Below, one piece after another: positions 7,787 to 14,763 of a stretch of 14,840 bases of DNA; position 1 is the first letter of the stretch; every line of letters starts with the position of its first letter. The translations under genes and the position numbers were made by a program. The notes under the pieces are model-generated. The model was not told where the DNA came from. It saw only the letters and a list, made by a program, of their open reading frames with translations, and did no database searches. Source of the DNA: Myxococcota bacterium (GTDB lineage: Bacteria > Myxococcota_A > UBA9160 > PR03); NCBI GenBank assembly GCA_030066475.1, contig JASJBO010000167.1, forward strand, positions 1-14,840, read 5' to 3'.

Positions 7787-9127
7787 GTGCGCACCCGCAT
7801 CGCCATCCTGGGCGCCGCCGGCCGCGACTTCCACGACTTCAACGTGGTGTACCGCGACGACCCGTCGGTGGAGGTGGTGGCGTTCACCGCGGCGCAGATC
7901 CCCGGCATCGCCGACCGGCGCTATCCGCCCGAGCTGGCCGGGCCGCTCTATCCCGAGGGCATTCCGATCCGGGACGAGGCGGAGCTCGAGCAGCTGTGCG
8001 CCGAGCAGGGGGTGAGGCGCGTGGTGTTCGCCTACAGCGACCTGCCGCACGCGCGCGTCATGCACCTGGCCTCGCGCGCGCTCGCCGCGGGCGCGGACTT
8101 CGTGCTGCTCGGCCCGGCGCGCACCATGCTGCGCGCGGCCGTGCCCGTGGTCGCGGTCTCGGCGGTGCGCACCGGCTGCGGCAAGTCGCAGACCGCTCGC
8201 TGGCTGTCGCGCCGGCTGCGCGCGCGCGGGCTGCGTCCGGGTGTGATCCGCCACCCGATGCCGTACGGCGACCTCGCCGCCCAGGCGGTGCAGCGCTTCG
8301 CGTCGCGCGCCGATCTCGCGGCGGCCGACTGTACGGTCGAGGAGCGCGAGGAGTACGAGCCCCACCTCGCCGCCGGCAGCGCGGTGTACGCGGGCGTCGA
8401 CTACGCCCGGATCGTCGAGCTCGCGGAGCGCGAGTCGGATGTGATCCTGTGGGACGGCGGCAACAACGACTTCCCGTTCGTGCGGCCCGACCTGCACCTG
8501 GTGCTGGTCGATCCGCTGCGCCCCGGGCACGAGACCTCGCACCATCCGGGCGAGGCCGTGCTGCGGATGGCCGACGCGGTGGTGGTGGCGAAGGCCGACG
8601 CGGCGGCCGAGGCGGACGTGCAGCGGGTGGAGGAGGCGGTGCGCGCGATCCGCCCCGACGTGCCGCTCGTCCGCACCGGCTCGCCCGTCGTGCTGGACGA
8701 TCCGGACGCGGTGCGCGGCCGGCGCGTGCTGGTGGTCGATGACGGGCCCACGCTCACCCACGGCGGCATGCCCCACGGCGCCGGCTTCGTGGCGGCCTCG
8801 CGCGCGGGGGCGGCCGAGATCGTCGATCCGCGCGCCTCGGCCGCTCCCGAGATCGCGGCCGCGTTCGCTCGCTACCCGCACCTCGGTCGCGTTCTCCCCG
8901 CGCTCGGCTACGGCGCGGCGCAGCTCGAGGCGCTGCGCCGCAGCATCGCCGACTCCGACGCCGAGGTGGTGGTGGCGGGCACGCCCAGCGACCTGGGCGC
9001 GCTGATCGCGGTGGGCAAGCCGATCGTGCGGGCGCGCTACGAGCTGGTCGACCTGGAGGAGCCGGGGCTGGGCGGGCTGGTGGACGCGTTCCTCGAGCGG
9101 ACAGGGCGCGGCGGGGGGACGACGTGA
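7787..9127 (+). CDS. Cyclic 2,3-diphosphoglycerate synthetase-like P-loop NTPase
   Basis: A 446-residue protein starting at GTG 7787. Residues ~1-115 form a Rossmann-like domain (RIAILGAAGRDFHDFN). Residues ~120-300 form a P-loop domain with a Walker A-type loop SAVRTGCGKS (125-134), a WDGGNND motif at 222-228 and VVVAKAD at 265-271, similar to a G-protein NKxD. The C-terminal ~140 residues are a third alpha/beta part. The length and order match the family of archaeal cyclic 2,3-diphosphoglycerate synthetase (CpgS, about 460 aa), which in Methanothermus makes a phosphoanhydride with ATP. Bacterial members are often annotated as GTPases and their reaction is not settled. The stop overlaps the carbamate kinase GTG by 4 nt (GTGA), so the two proteins are probably made together and act in one pathway. 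No clear ribosome binding site precedes the GTG. Confidence 0.8.
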   Translation: MRTRIAILGAAGRDFHDFNVVYRDDPSVEVVAFTAAQIPGIADRRYPPELAGPLYPEGIPIRDEAELEQLCAEQGVRRVVFAYSDLPHARVMHLASRALAAGADFVLLGPARTMLRAAVPVVAVSAVRTGCGKSQTARWLSRRLRARGLRPGVIRHPMPYGDLAAQAVQRFASRADLAAADCTVEEREEYEPHLAAGSAVYAGVDYARIVELAERESDVILWDGGNNDFPFVRPDLHLVLVDPLRPGHETSHHPGEAVLRMADAVVVAKADAAAEADVQRVEEAVRAIRPDVPLVRTGSPVVLDDPDAVRGRRVLVVDDGPTLTHGGMPHGAGFVAASRAGAAEIVDPRASAAPEIAAAFARYPHLGRVLPALGYGAAQLEALRRSIADSDAEVVVAGTPSDLGALIAVGKPIVRARYELVDLEEPGLGGLVDAFLERTGRGGGTT

Positions 9128-10050
9128 GGGTGCTGGTGGCGCTGGGCGGCAACGCGCTGCTGCGGCGCGGCGAGACGCCCGCGCTCGAGGTGCAGCAGCG
9201 CAACGCGCGCCGCGCCGCCGAGTCGGTGGCGGCGCTGGCGCGCGACCACGACGTCGTCGTCACCCACGGCAACGGCCCGCAGGTCGGCCTGCTGGCGCTC
9301 CAGTCGGCGGCGCACGCGGCCGCGCACGGGGCGGCGGGCGGCGACGGCCGGCCCGACCCGCTCGACGTGCTCGATGCCGAGTCGGAGGGCCTGATCGGCC
9401 ACCTGCTCGAGCTCGAGCTGCGTGTCGCGCTGCCGGGGCGCGAGCTGGCGACCCTGCTGACGCAGGTCGAGGTGGATGCAGCCGATCCCGCCTTCGCGGC
9501 GCCCAGCAAGCCGGTCGGCCCGGTCTACCCGCCGGACACGGCGCGCGCGCTGGCGGCCCGACACGGTTGGCAGCTCGTCCCCGACGGCGACGGCCTGCGC
9601 CGCGTGGTGTGCTCGCCCGCGCCGCGCCGCATCCTGGCGTTGGGGAGCATCCGCCGGCTGCTCGATGCCGGGACGCTCGTGGTGTGCGCGGGCGGGGGCG
9701 GCATCCCCGTGGTGGCCGAGGGCGGGCGCCTGCGGGGCGCCGAGGCGGTGGTGGACAAGGACCGCACCAGCGCGCTGCTGGCCGCCGCGCTCGACTGCGA
9801 CGCGCTGCTGCTGCTCACCGACGTGGACGCCGTCTACGCGGACTGGGACGAGGGCCGCACGCGGCCCTTCCGCGACGTGCCGCCCGAGGCGCTGCGCGCG
9901 CAGCGCTTCGATCCCGGCAGCATGGGTCCGAAGGTGGAGGCGGCGTGTCGCTTCGCCGACAGCGGCCGAGGGTTCGCGGCGATCGGCCGTCTCGACGACG
10001 CGGCGGCGATTCTCGACGGGCAGTCGGGAACGCGCGTGCATCTGGGCTGA
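9124..10050 (+). CDS. arcC: Carbamate kinase
   Basis: A 308-residue amino-acid-kinase-fold enzyme that interconverts carbamoyl phosphate + ADP and carbamate + ATP. Family motifs are present in order: LGGNAL (7-12), THGNGPQVG (47-55), SKPVGP with Lys128 (128-133), CAGGGGIPV (188-196), VVDKDRTSALLA (209-220), TDVDAVY (232-238) and GSMGPKVEAA (265-274). Length is normal. It starts at GTG 9124, overlapping the upstream stop by 4 nt. Arginine deiminase and ornithine carbamoyltransferase, the usual partners in the ADI pathway, are not in this window; the partners are an aspartoacylase-like hydrolase and a CpgS-like protein. It may therefore draw carbamoyl phosphate from another source, such as a ureido or carbamoyl compound, with ATP as the gain. 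The direction of the reaction is inferred. Confidence 0.92.
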   Translation: MRVLVALGGNALLRRGETPALEVQQRNARRAAESVAALARDHDVVVTHGNGPQVGLLALQSAAHAAAHGAAGGDGRPDPLDVLDAESEGLIGHLLELELRVALPGRELATLLTQVEVDAADPAFAAPSKPVGPVYPPDTARALAARHGWQLVPDGDGLRRVVCSPAPRRILALGSIRRLLDAGTLVVCAGGGGIPVVAEGGRLRGAEAVVDKDRTSALLAAALDCDALLLLTDVDAVYADWDEGRTRPFRDVPPEALRAQRFDPGSMGPKVEAACRFADSGRGFAAIGRLDDAAAILDGQSGTRVHLG

Positions 10051-10066
10051 AACCCCGAACGCCTCC

Positions 10067-10082
10067 GGAAATCGCGATTCCC
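10067..10082. promoter_or_regulatory. 16-bp near-palindrome upstream of the signalling operon
   Basis: The sequence GGAAATCGCGATTCCC is symmetric about 10074/10075 with one mismatched pair. It lies 17 bp after the carbamate kinase stop and 115 bp before the histidine kinase start. It could be an operator for the downstream operon. No promoter with good spacing was found between it and 10198. Confidence 0.25.
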
Positions 10083-10197
10083 CTGCGGGCCCCGAAATCG
10101 AGCGGCTTCCGCGCCTTCTTGCTCAGGCGCGATCGCGAACGGTCGATACGCAGCTCGAAGCCCCATGTGTTCGCGCGAACTCCGGCAAGGAACGGGC

Positions 10198-11262
10198 ATG
10201 AGCGAGTCGAGTCCCGCCGCGGTGGGCGCGCGGCCGCTCGATGCAGGCGCGCGCGCGGCGATCCTCGACGACCTCTCGACCGCGCTGCTCGTCGTCGGCG
10301 ACGACGAGACCATCGCCTACGCGAACCCGCGCGCGGAAGAGCTGCTGGGCGCCGCGCTTCCCCTGGCCGGACGCGCGGCCGCCGGTGTCCTGGCGCCCAT
10401 GGACCGGCTGCGCGAGATCGCGGCGGCGGCGGTGCGCGACGACAGTCGCGCCTCGGTCACGATCCAGCGCGACGGCGAGGCCCCGAAGGAGATCGGGATT
10501 CAGCTGAGCGAGATCGACTTCGGGCAGGGGCCGGCGACGCTGATCGTATTCCAGGACATCAGCCACTTCCTGCGGCTGCAATCGGAGCGCGACCACCTGC
10601 TGAAGCTCGCGACCGTGGGCGAGGTGCTGCCCTCGATCCTGCACGAGCTGAAGAACCCGCTCGCCTCGGTCACGAGCGCCGTCGAGCTGCTGGTCGAGGA
10701 GGCACCCCCCGGGCCGTTCCAGAACGATCTGCACGCGATCCTGACGGAAGTGCGCCGCATGAAGCTCGGCTTCGAGGGGATCGGCATCGCGGGCCGGGCG
10801 CTCCACAGCGAGCGCCACACCGCAGTCGACCTCGCGCTCCGACACGCGGTCCAGGTGTTCCACGCCCGGGCCGAGCAGGACGGCATCGAGCTTCGCTGCG
10901 AGGTCCCCGACCTGCCCCTGCTGCGACTCGACGACGCGGTCATGCGCGCCATCGCGTTCAACCTCGTCAACAACGCCCTGCACGCCTGCCGCCGCGGCGA
11001 CTCGGTGCGGGTCGCGGCCCACCTCGAGGCCGGGGGCGGACGTTTCGCGCTCGAGGTCACCGACACCGGCGTCGGCATGAGCGCCGAGACCTGCGCCCGC
11101 TGCACCGAGCTGTTCTACACCACGAAGAAGAGCGGCAGCGGGATCGGGCTCGCGCTGTGCGACAGCACGCTGAAGGCGGCGGGGGGCGAGCTCGCGATTG
11201 CCTCCGAGCTCGGAGCGGGCACGACGATGTCGGCCCGTGTCCCGCTGGAAACACGTCCATGA
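10198..11262 (+). CDS. Soluble PAS-domain sensor histidine kinase (NtrB-like core)
   Basis: A 354-residue kinase with no transmembrane segment or signal peptide, so it senses in the cytoplasm. Residues ~18-125 are a PAS domain (ILDDLSTALLVVGDDETIAYANP). Residues ~135-200 are the dimerisation/phosphoacceptor domain with His149 in HELKNPLAS. Residues ~235-350 are the ATPase domain: N-box NLVNNA (255-260), DTGVGM (289-294), FYTTKKSGSGIGLAL (306-320) and GAGTTMSARVPL. It should autophosphorylate His149 and pass phosphate to the receiver protein three genes downstream. ATG 10198 is preferred to ATG 10165 because AAGGAA (10187-10192) precedes it with a 5-nt spacer and the product then starts just before the PAS domain. 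It opens a six-gene operon, with 19 nt to the next gene. No PAS ligand can be read from sequence. Confidence 0.9.
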   Translation: MSESSPAAVGARPLDAGARAAILDDLSTALLVVGDDETIAYANPRAEELLGAALPLAGRAAAGVLAPMDRLREIAAAAVRDDSRASVTIQRDGEAPKEIGIQLSEIDFGQGPATLIVFQDISHFLRLQSERDHLLKLATVGEVLPSILHELKNPLASVTSAVELLVEEAPPGPFQNDLHAILTEVRRMKLGFEGIGIAGRALHSERHTAVDLALRHAVQVFHARAEQDGIELRCEVPDLPLLRLDDAVMRAIAFNLVNNALHACRRGDSVRVAAHLEAGGGRFALEVTDTGVGMSAETCARCTELFYTTKKSGSGIGLALCDSTLKAAGGELAIASELGAGTTMSARVPLETRP

Positions 11263-11281
11263 GGACAGGAAGGAGAGGGCA

Positions 11282-11650
11282 ATGAGCTCCCGAACGGATC
11301 AGCTGAACACGATCCTCCGCTCGCTGCAGTCGGGGAGTCCGGAGATCGAGGCCAGCGCGCTCGTGTCGGAGGACGGCCTCATGATCGCGAGCGCGCTCCC
11401 CCAGCACATCGACGAGGTCCGCGTCGCGGGCATGAGCGCCACCCTCATCAGCCTCGGCACCCGCGCCGTCAGCGAGCTCGACATGGGCTCGATGGAGCAG
11501 GTGCTGATCCGGGGCGAGAAGGGGTACGCCGTGATGGTCAAGGCGACCGAGGGGACCGACCTGCTCGTGTTGACCACGGCCGAGGCCAAGCTCGGCATGG
11601 TCTTCCTCGACATGAGCCGCGCCGTGAGCGAGATCAAGAAGGTCCTCTGA
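11282..11650 (+). CDS. Roadblock/LC7-domain protein (MglB-like)
   Basis: A 122-residue single-domain protein. It starts with a helix (RTDQLNTILRSLQSGSPEIEASAL), then VSEDGLMIASALP, a long helix (VRVAGMSATLISLGTRAVSELD), strands with QVLIRGEKGYAVMVKA and DLLVLTT, and the closing helix AKLGMVFLDMSRAVSEIKKVL. This is the Roadblock/LC7 order. Such proteins dimerise and in bacteria often act on small Ras-like GTPases; MglB in Myxococcus is the GAP of the polarity GTPase MglA. No MglA gene is in the window, so the partner may be encoded elsewhere or be the ParA ATPase of this operon. AAGGAG (11270-11275) with a 6-nt spacer fixes ATG 11282. The next gene follows after 34 nt. Confidence 0.9.
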   Translation: MSSRTDQLNTILRSLQSGSPEIEASALVSEDGLMIASALPQHIDEVRVAGMSATLISLGTRAVSELDMGSMEQVLIRGEKGYAVMVKATEGTDLLVLTTAEAKLGMVFLDMSRAVSEIKKVL

Positions 11651-11684
11651 CCGCCCGCCACGCTACCGAGAAGGAGAAGATCCG

Positions 11685-12446
11685 ATGGCTTCGACCGTTC
11701 TCTTCGAAGACGGGCCTCACAAGAACATCCTGCTCGAGGACTTCAGCGGCGGCCTCGCCGTCCAGGCCAACCAGCACGTGATCGTACACGGCGACGAGGC
11801 GATGATCCTCGATCCGGGCGGCCACAAGGTCTACAACAAGGTGATGGCCGAGCTGAACAGCGTGCTCGGCGGCGGCGCGAAGCTCCGCTACGTGTTCCTC
11901 TCGCACCAGGACCCGGACATCGTGGCGGCCTGCAACGGCTGGCTGATGACGACGGACGCAGACGCCTACATCTCGGAGCTGTGGCAGCGCTTCGTGCCGC
12001 ACTTCGGGCTGGACCGGCTCGTCGAGGACCGGCTCAAGACGATTCCCGACGCCGGCATGCAGCTCGAGCTGGGCGGCTGTCCGCTGAGCCTGGTGCCGGC
12101 CCACTTCCTGCACTCGGCGGGGAACTTCCAGGTCTTCGACCCGGTGGCGAAGATCCTCTACTCGGGCGACCTGGGCGCCTCGCTCGGCCAGGACTACGTG
12201 GAGGTCGCGGACTTCGACGCGCACGTTCCGTTCATGGAGGGCTTCCATCGCCGCTACATGGCCTCGCAGAAGGCGATGGCGGCATGGGCCGGCATGGTGC
12301 GCGATCTGGACCTCGAGATGATCGCGCCGCAGCACGGCGCCCTGTTCCGCGGCCCGGAGCAGGTCGGCCGCTTCATCGACTGGTGCGAGAACCTGGCGTG
12401 CGGCGTGGACGTGCTGGTGGACCTGTTCAAGGTCCCGGGCGCCTAG
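11685..12446 (+). CDS. ODP-type diiron MBL-fold protein (flavodiiron-like, no flavodoxin domain)
   Basis: A 253-residue metallo-beta-lactamase fold protein resembling the diiron half of flavodiiron proteins and the stand-alone ODP proteins. Candidate iron ligands are His74, Asp76 and Asp78 in SHQDPDIV, His143 in FLHSAGNF, Asp162 in YSGDLGAS and His217 in PQHGALF. HxDxD stands where hydrolases have HxHxDH and flavodiiron proteins have HxExD, and the missing third His argues for diiron chemistry rather than dizinc hydrolysis. There is no flavodoxin domain to supply electrons, so a sensory role is more likely than O2 or NO reduction. In Treponema denticola, ODP acts as an iron/oxygen sensor coupled to chemotaxis. 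AAGGAG (11671-11676) with an 8-nt spacer supports ATG 11685. Its place between a Roadblock protein and a receiver protein fits signalling; the ligand (O2, NO or iron) is inferred. Confidence 0.8.
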   Translation: MASTVLFEDGPHKNILLEDFSGGLAVQANQHVIVHGDEAMILDPGGHKVYNKVMAELNSVLGGGAKLRYVFLSHQDPDIVAACNGWLMTTDADAYISELWQRFVPHFGLDRLVEDRLKTIPDAGMQLELGGCPLSLVPAHFLHSAGNFQVFDPVAKILYSGDLGASLGQDYVEVADFDAHVPFMEGFHRRYMASQKAMAAWAGMVRDLDLEMIAPQHGALFRGPEQVGRFIDWCENLACGVDVLVDLFKVPGA

Positions 12447-12461
12447 CGGGGAGGCACGGCG

Positions 12462-13397
12462 TTGGTGCGCGTTCTCGTGCTGGAGGACGAGCAGATGCTC
12501 CGCAGCTCGATGGTGCGGGGGCTCTCGAAGCTCCCCGACGTCACCGTCGAGGGGGCCGGAACGCTCGCGGAGGCGCTGGTCGCGATCGACGCGGCGGCGC
12601 CGGACCTGATCCTCTCCGACCTCGACCTGCCGGACCGCTCCGGCATCGAGCTGGTGGGCGAGCTGGCGACGCGCCGTCTGAAGATCCCGATCGTGTTCAT
12701 CTCGGCCTACCTGAAGGCCTACGGCTCGCAGATCCCGCCCCATGCGGCCGTCAAGGTGCTCGAGAAGCCGGTCGAGCTGAGGACCTTGCGCGAGCTGGTG
12801 CTCGAGTACGTGGGAACGAGCCGGGCCACCGTGGAGCGCTCCACGCCGTTCGAGCTGTGGGACTACGTGCAGCTCGCGGCCATGGGCGGACACTCGGTCC
12901 GGATCGCGGTGTGCGACGCGGAGGGCCGAACCGGCGAGGTGGTCACGCACCGGGGGCAGCTCTGGCGCGCCGAGGACGAGTCGGGCGCCGGGCGGGAGGC
13001 GCTGTTCCGGCTGCTCGCCGCGAAGTCCACCTCGCTCGACTGCCGCGCCCTGGAGGGAGACCCGGGTCCGCGCTGCATCGAGGGTCGCTGGGAGGAGCTG
13101 CTCCTGGAGGCCGCGCGACTGCACGACGAAGGCGCTCGCGCCTCGGACGGGGACGAGCCGCTCGACCGGGCTCTCGAGCGCGCCTTCGACGCGCCGGAGG
13201 CAGCGGTGCCGGAGCCGGATGACGGCTTCGGCGCGGCGATGGAGCGAGGACTCGAGGCGATGCTGGCCAAGGACTACCCGCGCGCGCTCGCAGCCTTCGA
13301 GGCGGCGCAGCAGATCCGCCCCGACGACCGGGTCGTCGTGGCCAACCTGACCCGCCTGCGCGACATGGGCATGGGTGACGAAGGGGGCGAGTCGTGA
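12462..13397 (+). CDS. Response regulator: receiver + DUF4388 + TPR-like tail
   Basis: A 311-residue protein. Residues 1-120 are a receiver domain with the acidic pocket Glu8/Asp9/Glu10 (LEDE), phosphoacceptor Asp53 (LSDLDLP), Ser81 (FISAY) and Lys102 (EKP). Residues ~128-235 match DUF4388 (PFELWDYVQLAAMGG, then GQLWRAED, then a C-terminal helical part); DUF4388 is common with receiver domains in deltaproteobacterial-type genomes and its role is not settled. Residues ~250-305 look like one or two TPR helices (GLEAMLAKDYPRALAAFEAAQQIRPDD). There is no DNA-binding or enzymatic output, so the phosphorylated form probably acts through protein contacts, plausibly with the ParA ATPase next door. 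GGGGAGG (12448-12454) precedes TTG 12462 by 7 nt; GTG 12465 is an equally possible start. The stop overlaps the ParA start by 4 nt. Confidence 0.87.
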   Translation: MVRVLVLEDEQMLRSSMVRGLSKLPDVTVEGAGTLAEALVAIDAAAPDLILSDLDLPDRSGIELVGELATRRLKIPIVFISAYLKAYGSQIPPHAAVKVLEKPVELRTLRELVLEYVGTSRATVERSTPFELWDYVQLAAMGGHSVRIAVCDAEGRTGEVVTHRGQLWRAEDESGAGREALFRLLAAKSTSLDCRALEGDPGPRCIEGRWEELLLEAARLHDEGARASDGDEPLDRALERAFDAPEAAVPEPDDGFGAAMERGLEAMLAKDYPRALAAFEAAQQIRPDDRVVVANLTRLRDMGMGDEGGES

Positions 13398-14212
13398 CGA
13401 GCACGCGCATTGCGATCACGAGTCAGAAGGGGGGCGTCGGCAAGACGACGGTCGCGCTGAATCTGGCCCCGGCGCTGGCAGCGCGCGGTCTCCGGACGCT
13501 GCTCGTCGATCTCGATCCGCAGGGCGGGATCGTCCTCTCGCTCGCCCAGGAAGACGGCAGCATGCCGGGTCTGGCCGACGTCCTGGCCGGGCGCGCCTCG
13601 CTCGCGGACACGCTGCGGCCGACCCGGCTGCGCGGGCTGACCCTGCTTCCTCGGGGACGCCTGGCCGCGATCGACGTGCCCGACTTCGAGCAGGCGCTCC
13701 ACCGTCCGGGGGTCCTCGAAGGCCTGCTGGACGGCGCGGAGGCCGACTACGACCGCGTGCTGATCGACACCCCGGCCGGGATGGGGCTGGTCACCAGGGC
13801 CGCGCTGTCGGTGGTCCACTTCGCGCTGGTTCCGTTCCAGGCGGAGCCGCTGGGGCTGCGCTCGCTCGGCCAGGCGCTCGAGGTGATCGAGCACGTTCGC
13901 AGCGGCGCGAACCCCGGGCTCGAGCTGCTGGGGATCCTCCCGACGATGCTCGAGTTCGGCAACGAGGAGGCCCTGGCCGTGCTCTCGGAGATCTGGACCG
14001 GCTTCGAGGGGGTGCTCGAGTCGGCGATCCCGCGCTCGAGCGTGTTCGTCCACGCCAGTCGCAAGGGACTCCCGGTCTCGTTCCTCGGCGGCGCTCCGGC
14101 GGCGGAGGCGCGGCGCTTCGAACACCTGGCGGACGAGGTCGAGGTGACCATCGCGGCGCTCTCGGCAAAGGACGACGACGATGCAGAGCGACCCGAACGC
14201 GCCCTCCTCTGA
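13394..14212 (+). CDS. ParA/MinD-family ATPase
   Basis: A 272-residue deviant-Walker ATPase. The P-loop KGGVGKTT (12-19) has the signature lysine Lys12 and Lys17; the switch I-like segment VDLDPQGG is at 38-45 and Walker B VLIDTPAG at 122-129. A variable region follows, and the last ~20 residues are acidic then basic (KDDDDAERPERALL) without an amphipathic MinD-type membrane helix. Such ATPases dimerise on ATP and place cargo such as plasmids, chemotaxis clusters or polar proteins on the nucleoid. No ParB gene or parS sites are nearby, so chromosome or plasmid segregation is unlikely; the operon points to positioning of a signalling complex, as with ParC/PpfA-type orphan ParAs. It starts at GTG 13394, overlapping the receiver gene stop (GTGA). 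Confidence 0.9.
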   Translation: MTSTRIAITSQKGGVGKTTVALNLAPALAARGLRTLLVDLDPQGGIVLSLAQEDGSMPGLADVLAGRASLADTLRPTRLRGLTLLPRGRLAAIDVPDFEQALHRPGVLEGLLDGAEADYDRVLIDTPAGMGLVTRAALSVVHFALVPFQAEPLGLRSLGQALEVIEHVRSGANPGLELLGILPTMLEFGNEEALAVLSEIWTGFEGVLESAIPRSSVFVHASRKGLPVSFLGGAPAAEARRFEHLADEVEVTIAALSAKDDDDAERPERALL

Positions 14213-14756
14213 CCTCGAGCGAGCGCGCGCCATCACGAAGCGGCTGCGTCGCCCCGGAGCGCGGCGCGGCCGCGAGGCCACGCCGCGGGTCGGACGCCCG
14301 ATCGCCGGCGCCGCCGGCGCGGCGGTCGAGTCCGCAGCGGTCTGCGAGGACGCGACCGGTCTCGGCATCCGGGCGGCGGACAACCTCGGCTCGCGCTTCT
14401 GGAACGACCTGCTCTCGCAGTGCCTGGAGCTGGTTCTTCGGGAGGGCGGCACCGCCGCGTTCGCCGTCGACGAGCGGGGCCTCGGCATCGCGCAGGTCGG
14501 CGATCTGGACTCCGCGGAGGTCGAGGGCACGGGTTCGCGGCTCGTGATCGCTCTCGAGCAGGCATCGCGCATGGAGTCGTTCGCGGGCCGTCGGCCCGGC
14601 TCGATCCTGATCGAGTTCGGTCGGCAGTGGCTGACCGGCTTCGCGATCGAGGCCGCCAACGGCACGCGCGTCGTACTCGGCATCGTCGCCAGCGAGCCGC
14701 TCGCCGAGCGCTCTCGCGAGCGCGTCTCGAGCCTGGTGACCGAGCTGCTCACCTAG
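14181..14756 (+). CDS. Probable Roadblock-like protein with Arg-rich N-terminal extension
   Basis: A 191-residue protein. Residues 1-60 are polar, Arg/Ala/Gly-rich and likely disordered (ITKRLRRPGARRGREATPR). Residues ~73-190 read like a divergent Roadblock/LC7 fold: helix FWNDLLSQCLELVLREGG, strands TAAFAVDERGLGIAQVG, a helix RLVIALEQASRME, strands SILIEFGRQWLTGFAIEA and TRVVLGIVASE, and a closing helix RSRERVSSLVTELL. This assignment is from pattern, without an alignment. AAAGGA (14167-14172) with an 8-nt spacer supports ATG 14181, giving a 32-nt overlap with the ParA gene. The basic tail could bind the nucleoid or stimulate the ParA ATPase, as short basic N-termini of ParB/MinE-like partners do; this is inference. 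Confidence 0.7.
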   Translation: MQSDPNAPSSDLERARAITKRLRRPGARRGREATPRVGRPIAGAAGAAVESAAVCEDATGLGIRAADNLGSRFWNDLLSQCLELVLREGGTAAFAVDERGLGIAQVGDLDSAEVEGTGSRLVIALEQASRMESFAGRRPGSILIEFGRQWLTGFAIEAANGTRVVLGIVASEPLAERSRERVSSLVTELLT

Positions 14757-14763
14757 GCTGGTC

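Noticed and set aside
6727..7908. 393-codon minus-strand frame
   Set aside because: It is antisense to the aspartoacylase-family gene, which has all its zinc and catalytic residues; the antisense product has no recognisable domain.
7685..8881. 398-codon minus-strand frame
   Set aside because: It is antisense to the CpgS-like gene. Its His/Arg/Gly-rich composition is typical of a shadow frame.
11634..13124. 496-codon minus-strand frame
   Set aside because: It lies across the ODP and receiver genes on the opposite strand, which are well supported by motifs and ribosome binding sites.
13394..14212. Possible ParA/ParB chromosome or plasmid partition locus
   Set aside because: No ParB-like gene and no parS-type repeats are present, and the ATPase sits in a signalling operon.
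13274..14752. 492-codon minus-strand frame
   Set aside because: It is antisense to the ParA and Roadblock-like genes and has a low-complexity Arg/Ser/Pro-rich composition.
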